From Streptomyces bambusae (GTDB lineage: Bacteria; Actinomycetota; Actinomycetes; Streptomycetales; Streptomycetaceae): 33,132 nucleotides of DNA. The position numbers and the translations under genes were made by a program. The stretch is from NCBI RefSeq assembly GCF_019400985.1, contig NZ_WTFF01000036.1, forward strand, positions 1 through 33,132, in the 5' to 3' direction. Within the stretch, counting starts at the first letter, position 1, and each line of letters starts with the position of its first letter. The notes below the pieces were generated by a model. The model worked only from the letters and a program-made list of their open reading frames with translations. It was not told where the DNA came from and did no database searches. Of this stretch, positions 24,900 to 31,837 are shown piece by piece.

Positions 24900-25805
24900 C
24901 TACGGGAACGCCAGCGCGTCCGGTGCGATGGCCGGAACGAGACCCTCGGCCGCCGCCCGGGTCAGCAGCCCGCGCACGGCCGCGTACCCGGCATCGCCGA
25001 GCTCCGCGGTGAACTCGTTGACGTACAGGCCGATGTGCTGGTCCGCCACCGCCGGGTCCAGCTCCTGCGCGTGCGCCCGTACGTACGGCCGCGAGGCCTC
25101 CGGGTCGTCCCAGGCCATCCGTACCGACGTCCGGGCGGCCTCGGCCAGGGCCCGCAGGGTCCCGGGGCCCAGCGTGCGCTTGGCGATGATCGCGCCGAGC
25201 GGGATCGGCAGGCCCGTCGTCACCTCCCAGTGCTCGCCCATGTCGGCCAGGCAGTGCAGACCGTAGTCCTGGTAGGTGAAGCGGGCCTCGTGGATGACGA
25301 GGCCGGCGTCCACCCGGCCGTCGCGCACGGCCGGCATGATCTCGTGGAACGGCAGCACGACCACCTTGCCGACCGGTTCGGGCAGCACGTCGGCGGCCCA
25401 CAGCCGGAACAGCAGGTAGGCGGTCGAGCGTTCGCTCGGCACGGCCACGGTCTTCCCGGCCAAGTCGGCCGGGTCGAGACCCGGCTCGCGGGTCAGCACC
25501 AGCGGTCCGCAGCCGCGCCCGAGCGCGCCGCCGCAGGGCAGCAGGGCGTACTCGTCGAGCACCCAGGGCAGGACCGCGTACGACACCTTCAGTACGTCGA
25601 ACTCGCCGCGCTCGGCCATCCCGTTGGTGATGTCGATGTCGGCGAACGTCACGTCGAGGGCGGGCGCGCCCGGGACGCGGCCGTGCGCCCACGCGTCGAA
25701 GACGAAGGTGTCGTTGGGGCAGGGCGAGTAGGCGATCCGCAGCGGGTCGCGGCCGTCACCGGTCGGCATGACGTTCTCCATGGCGCTCTCCATGGCGTTC
25801 TCCAT
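24900..25805 (-). CDS. mqnD: 1,4-dihydroxy-6-naphthoate synthase
   Basis: A 301-aa enzyme of the futalosine menaquinone pathway. It converts cyclic dehypoxanthine futalosine into 1,4-dihydroxy-6-naphthoate. The periplasmic-binding-protein-like fold begins at 'LRIAYSPCPNDTFVFDAWAHG'. The catalytic-type histidine region 'LVIHEARFTYQDYG' and 'FADIDITNGMAERGEFDVLK' are present. Four in-frame ATGs at 25805, 25793, 25781 and 25769 each follow a GGAGA site, so the exact N-terminus is ambiguous; the longest is listed. All four lie within the 3' end of mqnB, so translation is coupled. S. coelicolor SCO4326 is the known counterpart. Confidence 0.95.
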   Translation of the reverse strand: MENAMESAMENVMPTGDGRDPLRIAYSPCPNDTFVFDAWAHGRVPGAPALDVTFADIDITNGMAERGEFDVLKVSYAVLPWVLDEYALLPCGGALGRGCGPLVLTREPGLDPADLAGKTVAVPSERSTAYLLFRLWAADVLPEPVGKVVVLPFHEIMPAVRDGRVDAGLVIHEARFTYQDYGLHCLADMGEHWEVTTGLPIPLGAIIAKRTLGPGTLRALAEAARTSVRMAWDDPEASRPYVRAHAQELDPAVADQHIGLYVNEFTAELGDAGYAAVRGLLTRAAAEGLVPAIAPDALAFP

Positions 25806-26517
25806 GGCGTTCTCCCCAGTTCGCGAGTACGGGCCCCAGCGCGCGGAAGCCCGCGGTCAGGGCCGCGAGTGCGTCGCCGATCCGCCAGGCGTCGCGGTCG
25901 CGGGGGCCCACGGGGTTGGACACCGCCCGGATCTCCAGGACCGGCAGCCCGTGCGCGGCGGCGGCCTCGGCCACCCCGAAGCCCTCCATGGCCTCGGCCC
26001 CGGCGAGCGGGTGCAGGGCGGCGAGCTCGGCGGCGCGGGCGGCGGTACCGGTGACGGTGGAGACGGTCAGCACGGGGGCGAGCAGCGCCCCGGTGGCCTC
26101 GGCGGCGCGGGCGGCGAGCCCGGCGGGCGGCAGGTGCACGTCGGTGCCGAAGCCGAGGGCGTGGACGCCGACGAAGCCCTCGTCCGTCCGGGCGCCCAGG
26201 TCGGCGGCGACGATCGCGTCCGCGACCACGAGGGAGCCGACCGGGGCGGCCGGCTGGAAGCCGCCGCCGATGCCGGCGGAGACGACGAGGGTGTAGTCGG
26301 CCAGGGCCAGGGCGGTCGCCGCCCCGGCCGCGGCGGCGGCCGGTCCCACGCCGCCGACGAGGACGTCGACGGCGAGGCCGGGGAGGTCGCACCGGACGGC
26401 GGCGTAGCGTCCGGTCAGGGTGCGCGGCTCGGGTGCGGGGGTGTCCGGATGAGGAGTCAGACCGGCGACGACGGAGTCGGCCTCCGCCGTCACCGCGGTC
26501 ACCACGAGCGCGCGCAC
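25756..26517 (-). CDS. mqnB: Futalosine hydrolase
   Basis: A 253-aa nucleosidase of the phosphorylase / MTAN superfamily that removes hypoxanthine from futalosine in menaquinone synthesis. 'VVSAGIGGGF', 'GSLVVADAIVAADLGARTDE', 'AEAMEGFGVAEAA' and 'EIRAVSNPVGPRD' are the family's binding motifs. The C-terminus ends in four 'GERH' units, encoded by the same 12-bp repeats that supply the mqnD starts. GTG 26517 lies 4 nt after the stop of the upstream lipoprotein gene, with no SD. It overlaps mqnD by 50 nt. S. coelicolor SCO4327 is the counterpart. Confidence 0.92.
   Translation of the reverse strand: MRALVVTAVTAEADSVVAGLTPHPDTPAPEPRTLTGRYAAVRCDLPGLAVDVLVGGVGPAAAAAGAATALALADYTLVVSAGIGGGFQPAAPVGSLVVADAIVAADLGARTDEGFVGVHALGFGTDVHLPPAGLAARAAEATGALLAPVLTVSTVTGTAARAAELAALHPLAGAEAMEGFGVAEAAAAHGLPVLEIRAVSNPVGPRDRDAWRIGDALAALTAGFRALGPVLANWGERHGERHGERHGERHADR
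25766..25816 (-). repeat. 12-bp tandem repeat of SD-ATG units in the mqnB/mqnD overlap
   Basis: Read on the minus strand, four units of 12 bp each give GGAGAACGCCATG-type sequence (variants GGAGAGCGCC and GGAGAACGTC) ending in ATG at 25805, 25793, 25781 and 25769. Every unit holds a Shine-Dalgarno (GGAGA) about 5 nt before its ATG. In the mqnB frame the units encode GERH, in the mqnD frame MENA, MESA and MENV. Confidence 0.95.
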
Positions 26518-26521
26518 GGGG

Positions 26522-27025
26522 TTACTGGCGCTTGAGGTTGAAGGACCAGATCGCGATCGGCTTGCCGGACTCGCCGAACTGGGCGATGTGCACCGGCACC
26601 TCGGAGGGGCCCTCGCCCTGGCCGCCGGTGGCGAACGGGTTCATGCCCCGGAAGCTCTGGTACGTGTTGTCGGTCAGCTCGCCGAGCGACTGGGTGCCGG
26701 CCACGGCCAGCCACTTCTTGCCGTCCTCGACGATCTCCGGCTCCACGCCGAGGCGGAGGGTGTCGCCCTGGCGGTAGTCGACGGACTTGATGTCCTTGGA
26801 GTCCGGGCTGAGGCACTTCTCCAGCTGCTCGGCCGAGAGCTCCTTGGCGTCACCCTCCGGGAGGCAGGTGGCCTCGGCGGAGACCGACGAGGTGCCGACC
26901 GTCACGGTCGCCAGCGGCGTCGGCTTGTCGTTGGCGCAGGCGGACAGCGCGAGGAGGCCGGCGGACACGGCTCCGAGGGCGGCGACGGTGCGTCGGGCCC
27001 TACCCGAGAAAAGCGGTGCGGTCAT
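26522..27025 (-). CDS. Secreted lipoprotein, DUF2771-like
   Basis: A 167-aa protein with a Sec signal peptide (basic 'SGRARR', hydrophobic core, lipobox 'LSAC' with C29 or close) and therefore a lipoprotein on the outer face of the membrane. The mature part starts 'ANDKPTPLATVTVGTSSVSA' and ends 'IAIWSFNLKRQ'. It has a conserved Cys pair ('ATCLPEG', 'EKCLSPD') that may form a disulfide. I believe it is DUF2771, but from memory only. ATG 27025 has TAGCCT (27033-27038, minus) 7 nt upstream, the leaderless pattern. The stop lies 4 nt before mqnB, so it may lead the mqnB-mqnD operon. Confidence 0.8.
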   Translation of the reverse strand: MTAPLFSGRARRTVAALGAVSAGLLALSACANDKPTPLATVTVGTSSVSAEATCLPEGDAKELSAEQLEKCLSPDSKDIKSVDYRQGDTLRLGVEPEIVEDGKKWLAVAGTQSLGELTDNTYQSFRGMNPFATGGQGEGPSEVPVHIAQFGESGKPIAIWSFNLKRQ

Positions 27026-27302
27026 GGGCCGAAGGCTATCGGGCCGCCCGCCCGCGCCGCCGCACGGGGTCCCACGCCCCGCCGGGGCACCCCCGACGGC
27101 CTACCGGGGCCGGCCCGGCCGGCCCCCCGTACGGCCCCCGCACGGCCTCCCGTACGGCTTCCCGTACGGCCCCCCCGTACGGGAAGCCGTACGCGGCGCC
27201 GGCCGGGCATCCCCGACACGCGGGTCGGCGTGTCCGCCGTACGCGGCCCGGAGTCTCCCGTACGCGGCCCGGGGCGTCCCGTACGCCCAGCCGCCGTCGC
27301 CC
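27026..27302. repeat. GTACGG/GTACGC repeat region between the MFS and lipoprotein genes
   Basis: Two sets of short repeats. Near the lipoprotein, six units of about 12 bp carry GTACGG or a variant at 27129, 27140, 27152, 27164, 27177 and 27189. Near the MFS gene, units of 21 bp carry GTACGCGGCCCGG at 27239 and 27260 and GTACGC at 27281. The MFS stop region (CTACGC at 27303-27308; TAG on the minus strand) is in phase with these, as a diverged first unit. The whole gap is otherwise C/G runs. The lipoprotein -10 (27033-27038) is at its left edge. Confidence 0.8.
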
Positions 27303-28670
27303 CTACGCCACCCGCGGCCGGGACGGGTCGGGCCGGTGTTGGTGGCGGGGGGCCGTGAGGGCGCCGCGGACGGCCATCGTGGTGCCCGCGGCGGCGATCG
27401 CCGCGGCCACCGCCATGCCCAGCACCCCGTTCAGCGGCAGCGCGATGCCGATGGCGCCGCCCGCCACCCAGGCCATCTGGAGCAGCGTCTCGGACCGGGC
27501 GAACGCCGACGTGCGCACCGCCTCCGGCACGTCGCGCTGGATCATCGCGTCCAGCGACAGCTTGGCCAGCGCCTGGCAGAACCCGGCCGTGGCGGCCAGC
27601 ACGGCCACCATCAGCCCGGAGAAGAAGACCGCCGCCACGACGGCCACCCCGAGCGTCAGCGAGAGCACCGCCGCGACGATGGCCTCGGGCGCCCGCGCCC
27701 GCAGCCAGGCCCCGACCGCCGTGCCGCAGGCATTGCCGACGCCCGCCGCGATGCCGACGATGCCCAGCGAGACCGCCGCGCTCTGCCCGGCCAGCGGGTG
27801 CACGCGCAGCAGGAACGCCAGGAAGAAGATCAGGAAGCCGGACAGCCCGCGCATCGCGGCGTTGGCCATCAGCCCGCACAGCACCGACCGGCTGACCGTG
27901 CGCAGGCCCGGCCGGCGCGAGCGGGCCTCGTGCGTGGACAGCCGGGCCCGCGCCTCCCCCTTGGCGTCGTCCACCTTGTGCGGGAGGGTGAACGCCGCGT
28001 ACGTGCCGAAGGCGAAGATCGCGCAGGCCCCGTACAGCGGCCACTCGGGCCCGATCAGGTGCAGCAGCGCGCCCACCGGCGCCGCGGCCCCGGTCGCGAG
28101 GAGTCCGGCGAGCGTCACGCGGGAGTTCGCCTTGACGAGTGAGAACTTCGGCGGGAGCAGCCGCGGCACGACCGCGCTGCGGACGACGCCGTACGCCTTG
28201 GAGGCGACCAGCACGCCCAGGGCCTCCGGGTACAGCTCCAGGCCGCCCGTGGCGACCGCGCTCGACATCATCACCGCCAGCAGCGCCCGGGTGAACATCG
28301 CCCCGGCCATGGCCGCCCGCCGCCCGTGCGGCAGCCGGTCCAGCAGCGGGCCGATGACGGGGGCGAGGACGGTGAACGGTGCCATGGTGACGGCCAGGTA
28401 CAGGGCCACCCGGCCGCGGGCCTCGTCCGTCGGCACCGAGAAGAACACCGTCGAGGCCAGCGCGATCGTGATCATCACGTCGCCGGCGCCGTTGATCGCG
28501 TGCAGCTCGATGAGCTTGCCCAGGCCCGACTCCCCGGCCCCGTGGGCGTGCGTGGCCCGCCGGATCCCCCGCGCGGTCCCCGTGATCGGCAGGTGCAGGA
28601 CGCGCCCGACCGACCGGCCGGCCCGCCAGACCCGGCTCGATCCGTCGTCCGACGACCGTACGGATGCCAC
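27303..28670 (-). CDS. MFS transporter
   Basis: A 455-aa major-facilitator-type membrane protein with 12 predicted helices. The start of the transport part ('GDVMITIALASTVFFSVPTD') and the 'LDRLPHGRRAAMAGAM' loop are the clearest landmarks. A 60-residue cytoplasmic N-terminus ('RVWRAGRSVGRVLHLPITG') precedes helix 1. The GTG at 28670 is chosen because homologues as I remember them begin close to 'SVRPSG', and CACTAT (28677-28682, minus) is 6 nt upstream. The frame stays open to 29060 only because the upstream repeats lack stops. The substrate is unknown. It sits between the mqnDB-lipoprotein set and the divergent DUF3027 gene. Confidence 0.87.
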   Translation of the reverse strand: MASVRSSDDGSSRVWRAGRSVGRVLHLPITGTARGIRRATHAHGAGESGLGKLIELHAINGAGDVMITIALASTVFFSVPTDEARGRVALYLAVTMAPFTVLAPVIGPLLDRLPHGRRAAMAGAMFTRALLAVMMSSAVATGGLELYPEALGVLVASKAYGVVRSAVVPRLLPPKFSLVKANSRVTLAGLLATGAAAPVGALLHLIGPEWPLYGACAIFAFGTYAAFTLPHKVDDAKGEARARLSTHEARSRRPGLRTVSRSVLCGLMANAAMRGLSGFLIFFLAFLLRVHPLAGQSAAVSLGIVGIAAGVGNACGTAVGAWLRARAPEAIVAAVLSLTLGVAVVAAVFFSGLMVAVLAATAGFCQALAKLSLDAMIQRDVPEAVRTSAFARSETLLQMAWVAGGAIGIALPLNGVLGMAVAAAIAAAGTTMAVRGALTAPRHQHRPDPSRPRVA

Positions 28671-29140
28671 GTGGCCATAGTGCCCCACGAAGCGCTCCCG
28701 GGCCCGGGTCCGGCAGGCCCGGACAGGTCCCGGCATCCCGGCCCGACGCACTCCTGCGTCCCGGTCCGGCCGGCCCCGGCATCCCGGTCCGACGGACCCC
28801 GGCATTCCGGTCGGGCAGCCCCGGCAGCCCGGTCCGGCGGGCCCGGGCATTCCGGTCCGGCGGGCCCTGGCGTCCGCGAATCGGACCTTGCATGTGGGCC
28901 CAGGGCTGCGGAGGAGGTAGCGTGCGTAGCGCGCCACCGGCGGTTGCTCTTGGCCGCGCGCCTTTTTTCGATCCTGGACAATGGATCGTAGGAGTGTGCG
29001 CCCGAGGCCGATCGGGTGTGGACGTCGACGCGGCCCCCAGGTCCGCTCCGCCCGCACCACGTGACGACAGGACCGACGGGTCGTTCAGGACGACAGTACG
29101 GACGGCGCACTCGTGAGACGGCGTAGGAGAGAACGAGACA
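28671..29140. other. 470-bp divergent intergenic region (MFS / DUF3027)
   Basis: It holds the leaderless MFS promoter (CACTAT at 28677-28682 on minus), a 23-bp minisatellite (28732-28880) and the DUF3027 control region. On the plus strand TTGCTC (28944-28949), 17 bp, TTCGAT (28967-28972) is a possible promoter. CGATCC/GGATCG (28969-28974, 28983-28988) is an inverted repeat across the likely start point, next to a T6 run (28963-28968). No gene is visible. Confidence 0.5.
28732..28880. repeat. 23-bp minisatellite upstream of the MFS gene
   Basis: Seven imperfect units begin at 28732, about 28755, 28778, 28801, 28823, 28846 and 28869. Typical parts are GGCATCCCGGTCCG and ACGGACCCC. Spacing is 23 bp apart from one 22-bp step. 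Unlike the other arrays, it lies at a gene's 5' side. The length is not a multiple of 3, so the open frame through it is not coding. Confidence 0.85.
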
Positions 29141-30058
29141 GTGAGTGCTGCGACGACGCGAAGCCGTACCCCGCGTACCCCTGACCGCCTGTGCGCCGAG
29201 GCGGTAGAACTCGCCCGTGCCGCGGCCGACGAGGCCGCCGCCCCCGGCGTGGTGGGCGAGCACGTGTCCGTGGTCGCCGAAGGTGATCGGGTCGTCACCC
29301 ACTTCTTCGAGTGCGAGGAGCAGGGCTACCGCGGCTGGCGCTGGGCCGTCACCGTCACCCGCGCCTCCCGCGCCAAGGTCGTCACCCTGGACGAGACGGT
29401 GCTCCTGCCCGGCCCCGACGCGCTGCTGGCCCCCGAATGGGTGCCGTGGAGCGAGCGCCTGCGCCCCGGCGACATGGGCCCCGGCGACCTGCTGCCCACC
29501 GACGCCGAGGACCTGCGGCTGGAGCCCGGCTACTCCGGCGAGGACACGCCGCCGCCGAACTCCGTCGTCTCCGCGGAGATGGCCGAGCTGGTCGAGGCCG
29601 AGGACGCCGACGTCACCGACCGGACCGTCGTGCCCGAGCGCGGCTCCATCACCTCCGTGGCCGAGGAGCTCGGCATGCGGCGGGCCCGGGTGCTCTCCCG
29701 CTACGGCCTGCACACCGCGGCCGACCGCTGGGACGAGGGCTACGGCGCCAAGACGCCGATGGCCCAGGCGGCCCCGGCGTCCTGCGCCACCTGCGGCTTC
29801 CTGGTGAAGATCGGCGGCTCGCTGGGCCAGGCCTTCGGCGTCTGCGCCAACGAGTTCGGCCCGGCCGACGGCCACGTGGTCTCGCTGTCGTACGGCTGCG
29901 GCGGCCACTCCGAGGCCGCGGTCATGCCGAAGCCGCCGCGGCCGGCGCCGCCGGTGCTCGACTCGATGCACGCCGACGAGTTCCCGCTGCGCCCGGCCGC
30001 CGACACCGGCTCGGTGCCGCTGGCGGACCTGCCGGCGGCGGACCTGGGCCACTCGTAG
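29141..30058 (+). CDS. DUF3027 family protein
   Basis: A 305-aa cytoplasmic protein of the actinobacterial DUF3027 family. Residues about 15-130 form the first conserved block ('HFFECEEQGYRGWRWAVTVT', 'VLLPGPDALLAPEWVPW'). Residues 215-256 carry Cys215-x2-Cys218, Cys235, Cys253 and His256, which could bind zinc. 'SVAEELGMRRARVLSRYGL' (172-190) reads like a helix-turn-helix. The role is unknown; DNA-related or regulatory functions are possible but unproven. GTG 29141 has AGGAGA (29125-29130) 10 nt upstream. The last codons ('LGHS', stop) are the seed of a 20-bp repeat array. Confidence 0.87.
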   Translation: MSAATTRSRTPRTPDRLCAEAVELARAAADEAAAPGVVGEHVSVVAEGDRVVTHFFECEEQGYRGWRWAVTVTRASRAKVVTLDETVLLPGPDALLAPEWVPWSERLRPGDMGPGDLLPTDAEDLRLEPGYSGEDTPPPNSVVSAEMAELVEAEDADVTDRTVVPERGSITSVAEELGMRRARVLSRYGLHTAADRWDEGYGAKTPMAQAAPASCATCGFLVKIGGSLGQAFGVCANEFGPADGHVVSLSYGCGGHSEAAVMPKPPRPAPPVLDSMHADEFPLRPAADTGSVPLADLPAADLGHS

Positions 30059-30260
30059 CGCCGCGGGGCGCGACTCGTAGGCGCGGCGGGCCACTCGTGT
30101 GCGCGGCGGGTGACTCGTCAGCGCCGCGGGCCGGCTCGTAGGCGTCGCCGGCCACTCGTGAGCGCCGCCGGCCACTCGTAAGCGCCGCGGATCGCTCGTA
30201 GGCGCTGCCGGCCACTCGTAAGCGCCGCGGGTCGCTCGTAGGCGCTGCCAGCCACTCGTA
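30046..30260. repeat. 20-bp tandem repeat anchored on the DUF3027 stop codon
   Basis: GGCCACTCGTAG at 30047-30058 encodes the last codons and stop. The same core recurs after 22 bp and then every 20 bp (30061-30260, ten units) with variants such as GCGCGGCGGGCCACTCGTGT and GGCGCTGCCGGCCACTCGTA. The last four units pair into two nearly identical 40-bp blocks (30181-30220 and 30221-30260). Confidence 0.93.
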
Positions 30261-30262
30261 GT

Positions 30263-30312
30263 GCCGCGGGCCCTGCGGGGTACCGCTGGGCAAGCCCCGC
30301 GGGGCCCGCGGC
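30263..30312 (+). terminator. terminator after the 20-bp array
   Basis: An 18-bp stem (30263-30280 with 30295-30312, one T-G wobble) around a 14-nt loop; no T-tract. It is probably the real terminator of DUF3027, displaced about 200 bp downstream by the repeat array. The remaining 30313-30517 holds no gene or clear promoter; it must drive the ATP-grasp operon. Confidence 0.75.
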
Positions 30313-30517
30313 AAGCCGCGCAGGGGTGGCGGCGAACGGAGCAGAGGCGGCGGGGTGACCGGGTCGCGACGGGGCGGCCCGGGGCCGGATCTTCCGGTTG
30401 TTGCGCAGACCCGAACCATGACGGGTCTATGGCCGGAAGTGCTCGGCGCGGGACATTCGAGGGACGGACCGACCGGGGGTCCGCACGGCACCCGGCCCAC
30501 CCCTCAGCGAGGCACCC

Positions 30518-31837
30518 ATGACACACCCCGACCCGTCCGGGATCACCCATGTCCTGGTCGGTTACAGCCCCGTGATGCTCGGCAAACTCGACGCAGCGCT
30601 TCCGGCCGACTCCGTCCTGGTCGTCGAGGAACCTGCGGTCATCGCCGCTCGGGGCATCAACGACCTGGCCGACAAGCACCGTTGCGTGGGAGCCCTGCTG
30701 GCGGCGCCCAGCCAGGACGAGGAGCACCCCGAGCGGGTCGTGGCGGCCGTGCCGCGCCCGCCGGGCGTACGCGCCGTGGTCCCGGTCGTGGAGTACGGCG
30801 TCGTCGCCGCGGCCGCCCTCGCCGAGGCCTGGGGCCTGCCCGGCGCCGGCCCCAAGGCCGCCCGCGTCCTGCGGGACAAGGCGTTGCTGCGCGCCACCGT
30901 GGCCGCCAGCACCGACCTGGCCCAGCCGGCCTGGGCGGACGCGCGAAGACCCCAGGACGTCGATGCCTTCCGCGCCCGGCACGGCGGCGCCTGTGTCCTC
31001 AAGCCCGCCAACCGGCAGGCCAGCCTCGGCGTCCAGCTGCTCGACGCCGGCGACGACACGGCCGCGGCCTGGGCCCACACCACCACCGCGGACGAGGCGG
31101 CCCTGCACGCCGGTTACCCCGACGCCGCCCGCTTCCTCGTCGAACAGCGGCTGCACGGACCGGAGGTGAGCGTCGAGGCGGTCGTCCACGAGGGCGCCGT
31201 CGGCTTCACCAACATCACCGCCAAGTCCGTCCAGGACTCCCGCCACCCCGTCGAGATGGGCCACGCCCTGCCCGCCGCCCTGCCCGGGGAGGTCGCCGAC
31301 GCGCTGCGCGACGCGATGGGCGCGCTGGTCGCCGCCACCGGATTCCGCTCGGGCGTCCTGCACGCGGAGTGGATCCTCCAAGGCGGCCGCCCGCACCTGG
31401 TCGAGTGCGCGGGCCGGCTGCCCGGCGGCGGTATCACCGTGCTGATCGACCTCGCCTACGACACCGACATCCTGGCCCTCCTGCTCGGCGTGCTCGACGC
31501 ACGACAGCCCGTTGCGGCACCGCTGCGCCCCGCCGTCGGCGCAGCGGCCGTACGGTTCCTCAGTGCGCCCGCCGGCCTGGTCACCGACGTCCGCGGCGCC
31601 GCCGACGCGCGCACCGCGCCGGGCGTGCACGAACTGCACCTCTCCGTCGCCCCCGGCCACACGCTGGAGGCCGTCACCAGCTCCTGGCAGCGCGCCGGCT
31701 TCGTCATCGCCACCGGCGCCGACGCCGCCGAGGCCGCCCGCCGCGCCGAGCACGCCGCCGGCCTGCTCACCCTCACCACCGCCACCGCCACCGGGACCGG
31801 GACCGGGGCCGGGGCAGGGACCGGGGGTGCGGCGTGA
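30518..31837 (+). CDS. ATP-grasp ligase
   Basis: A 439-aa ATP-grasp enzyme of the L-amino-acid-ligase / carboxylase-like group, which activates a carboxylate as acyl phosphate and joins it to an amine. An N-terminal Rossmann-like part (1-110) is followed by the ATP-grasp core ('GPKAARVLRDKALLRATVA', 'GGACVLKPANRQASLGVQLL', 'LVEQRLHGPEVSVEAVV', 'GVLHAEWILQGGRPHLVECA', 'GRLPGGGI') and a C-terminal domain about 330-425. It ends in a Thr/Gly/Ala low-complexity tail. ATG 30518 has GCGAGG 5 nt upstream. The TGA overlaps the GTG of the MFS gene, as in BacD-BacE type ligase-exporter pairs. Substrates are unknown. Confidence 0.87.
   Translation: MTHPDPSGITHVLVGYSPVMLGKLDAALPADSVLVVEEPAVIAARGINDLADKHRCVGALLAAPSQDEEHPERVVAAVPRPPGVRAVVPVVEYGVVAAAALAEAWGLPGAGPKAARVLRDKALLRATVAASTDLAQPAWADARRPQDVDAFRARHGGACVLKPANRQASLGVQLLDAGDDTAAAWAHTTTADEAALHAGYPDAARFLVEQRLHGPEVSVEAVVHEGAVGFTNITAKSVQDSRHPVEMGHALPAALPGEVADALRDAMGALVAATGFRSGVLHAEWILQGGRPHLVECAGRLPGGGITVLIDLAYDTDILALLLGVLDARQPVAAPLRPAVGAAAVRFLSAPAGLVTDVRGAADARTAPGVHELHLSVAPGHTLEAVTSSWQRAGFVIATGADAAEAARRAEHAAGLLTLTTATATGTGTGAGAGTGGAA

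Noticed and set aside
28671..29060. N-terminal 130-residue extension of the MFS protein
   Set aside because: It is translated from the 23-bp repeats and promoter region; a leaderless start at 28670 and remembered homologue starts fit better.
31803..31833. Frameshift at the end of the ATP-grasp gene
   Set aside because: The Thr/Gly/Ala tail is low-complexity, but the stop overlaps the MFS start in a clean GTGA junction, so the gene looks intact.
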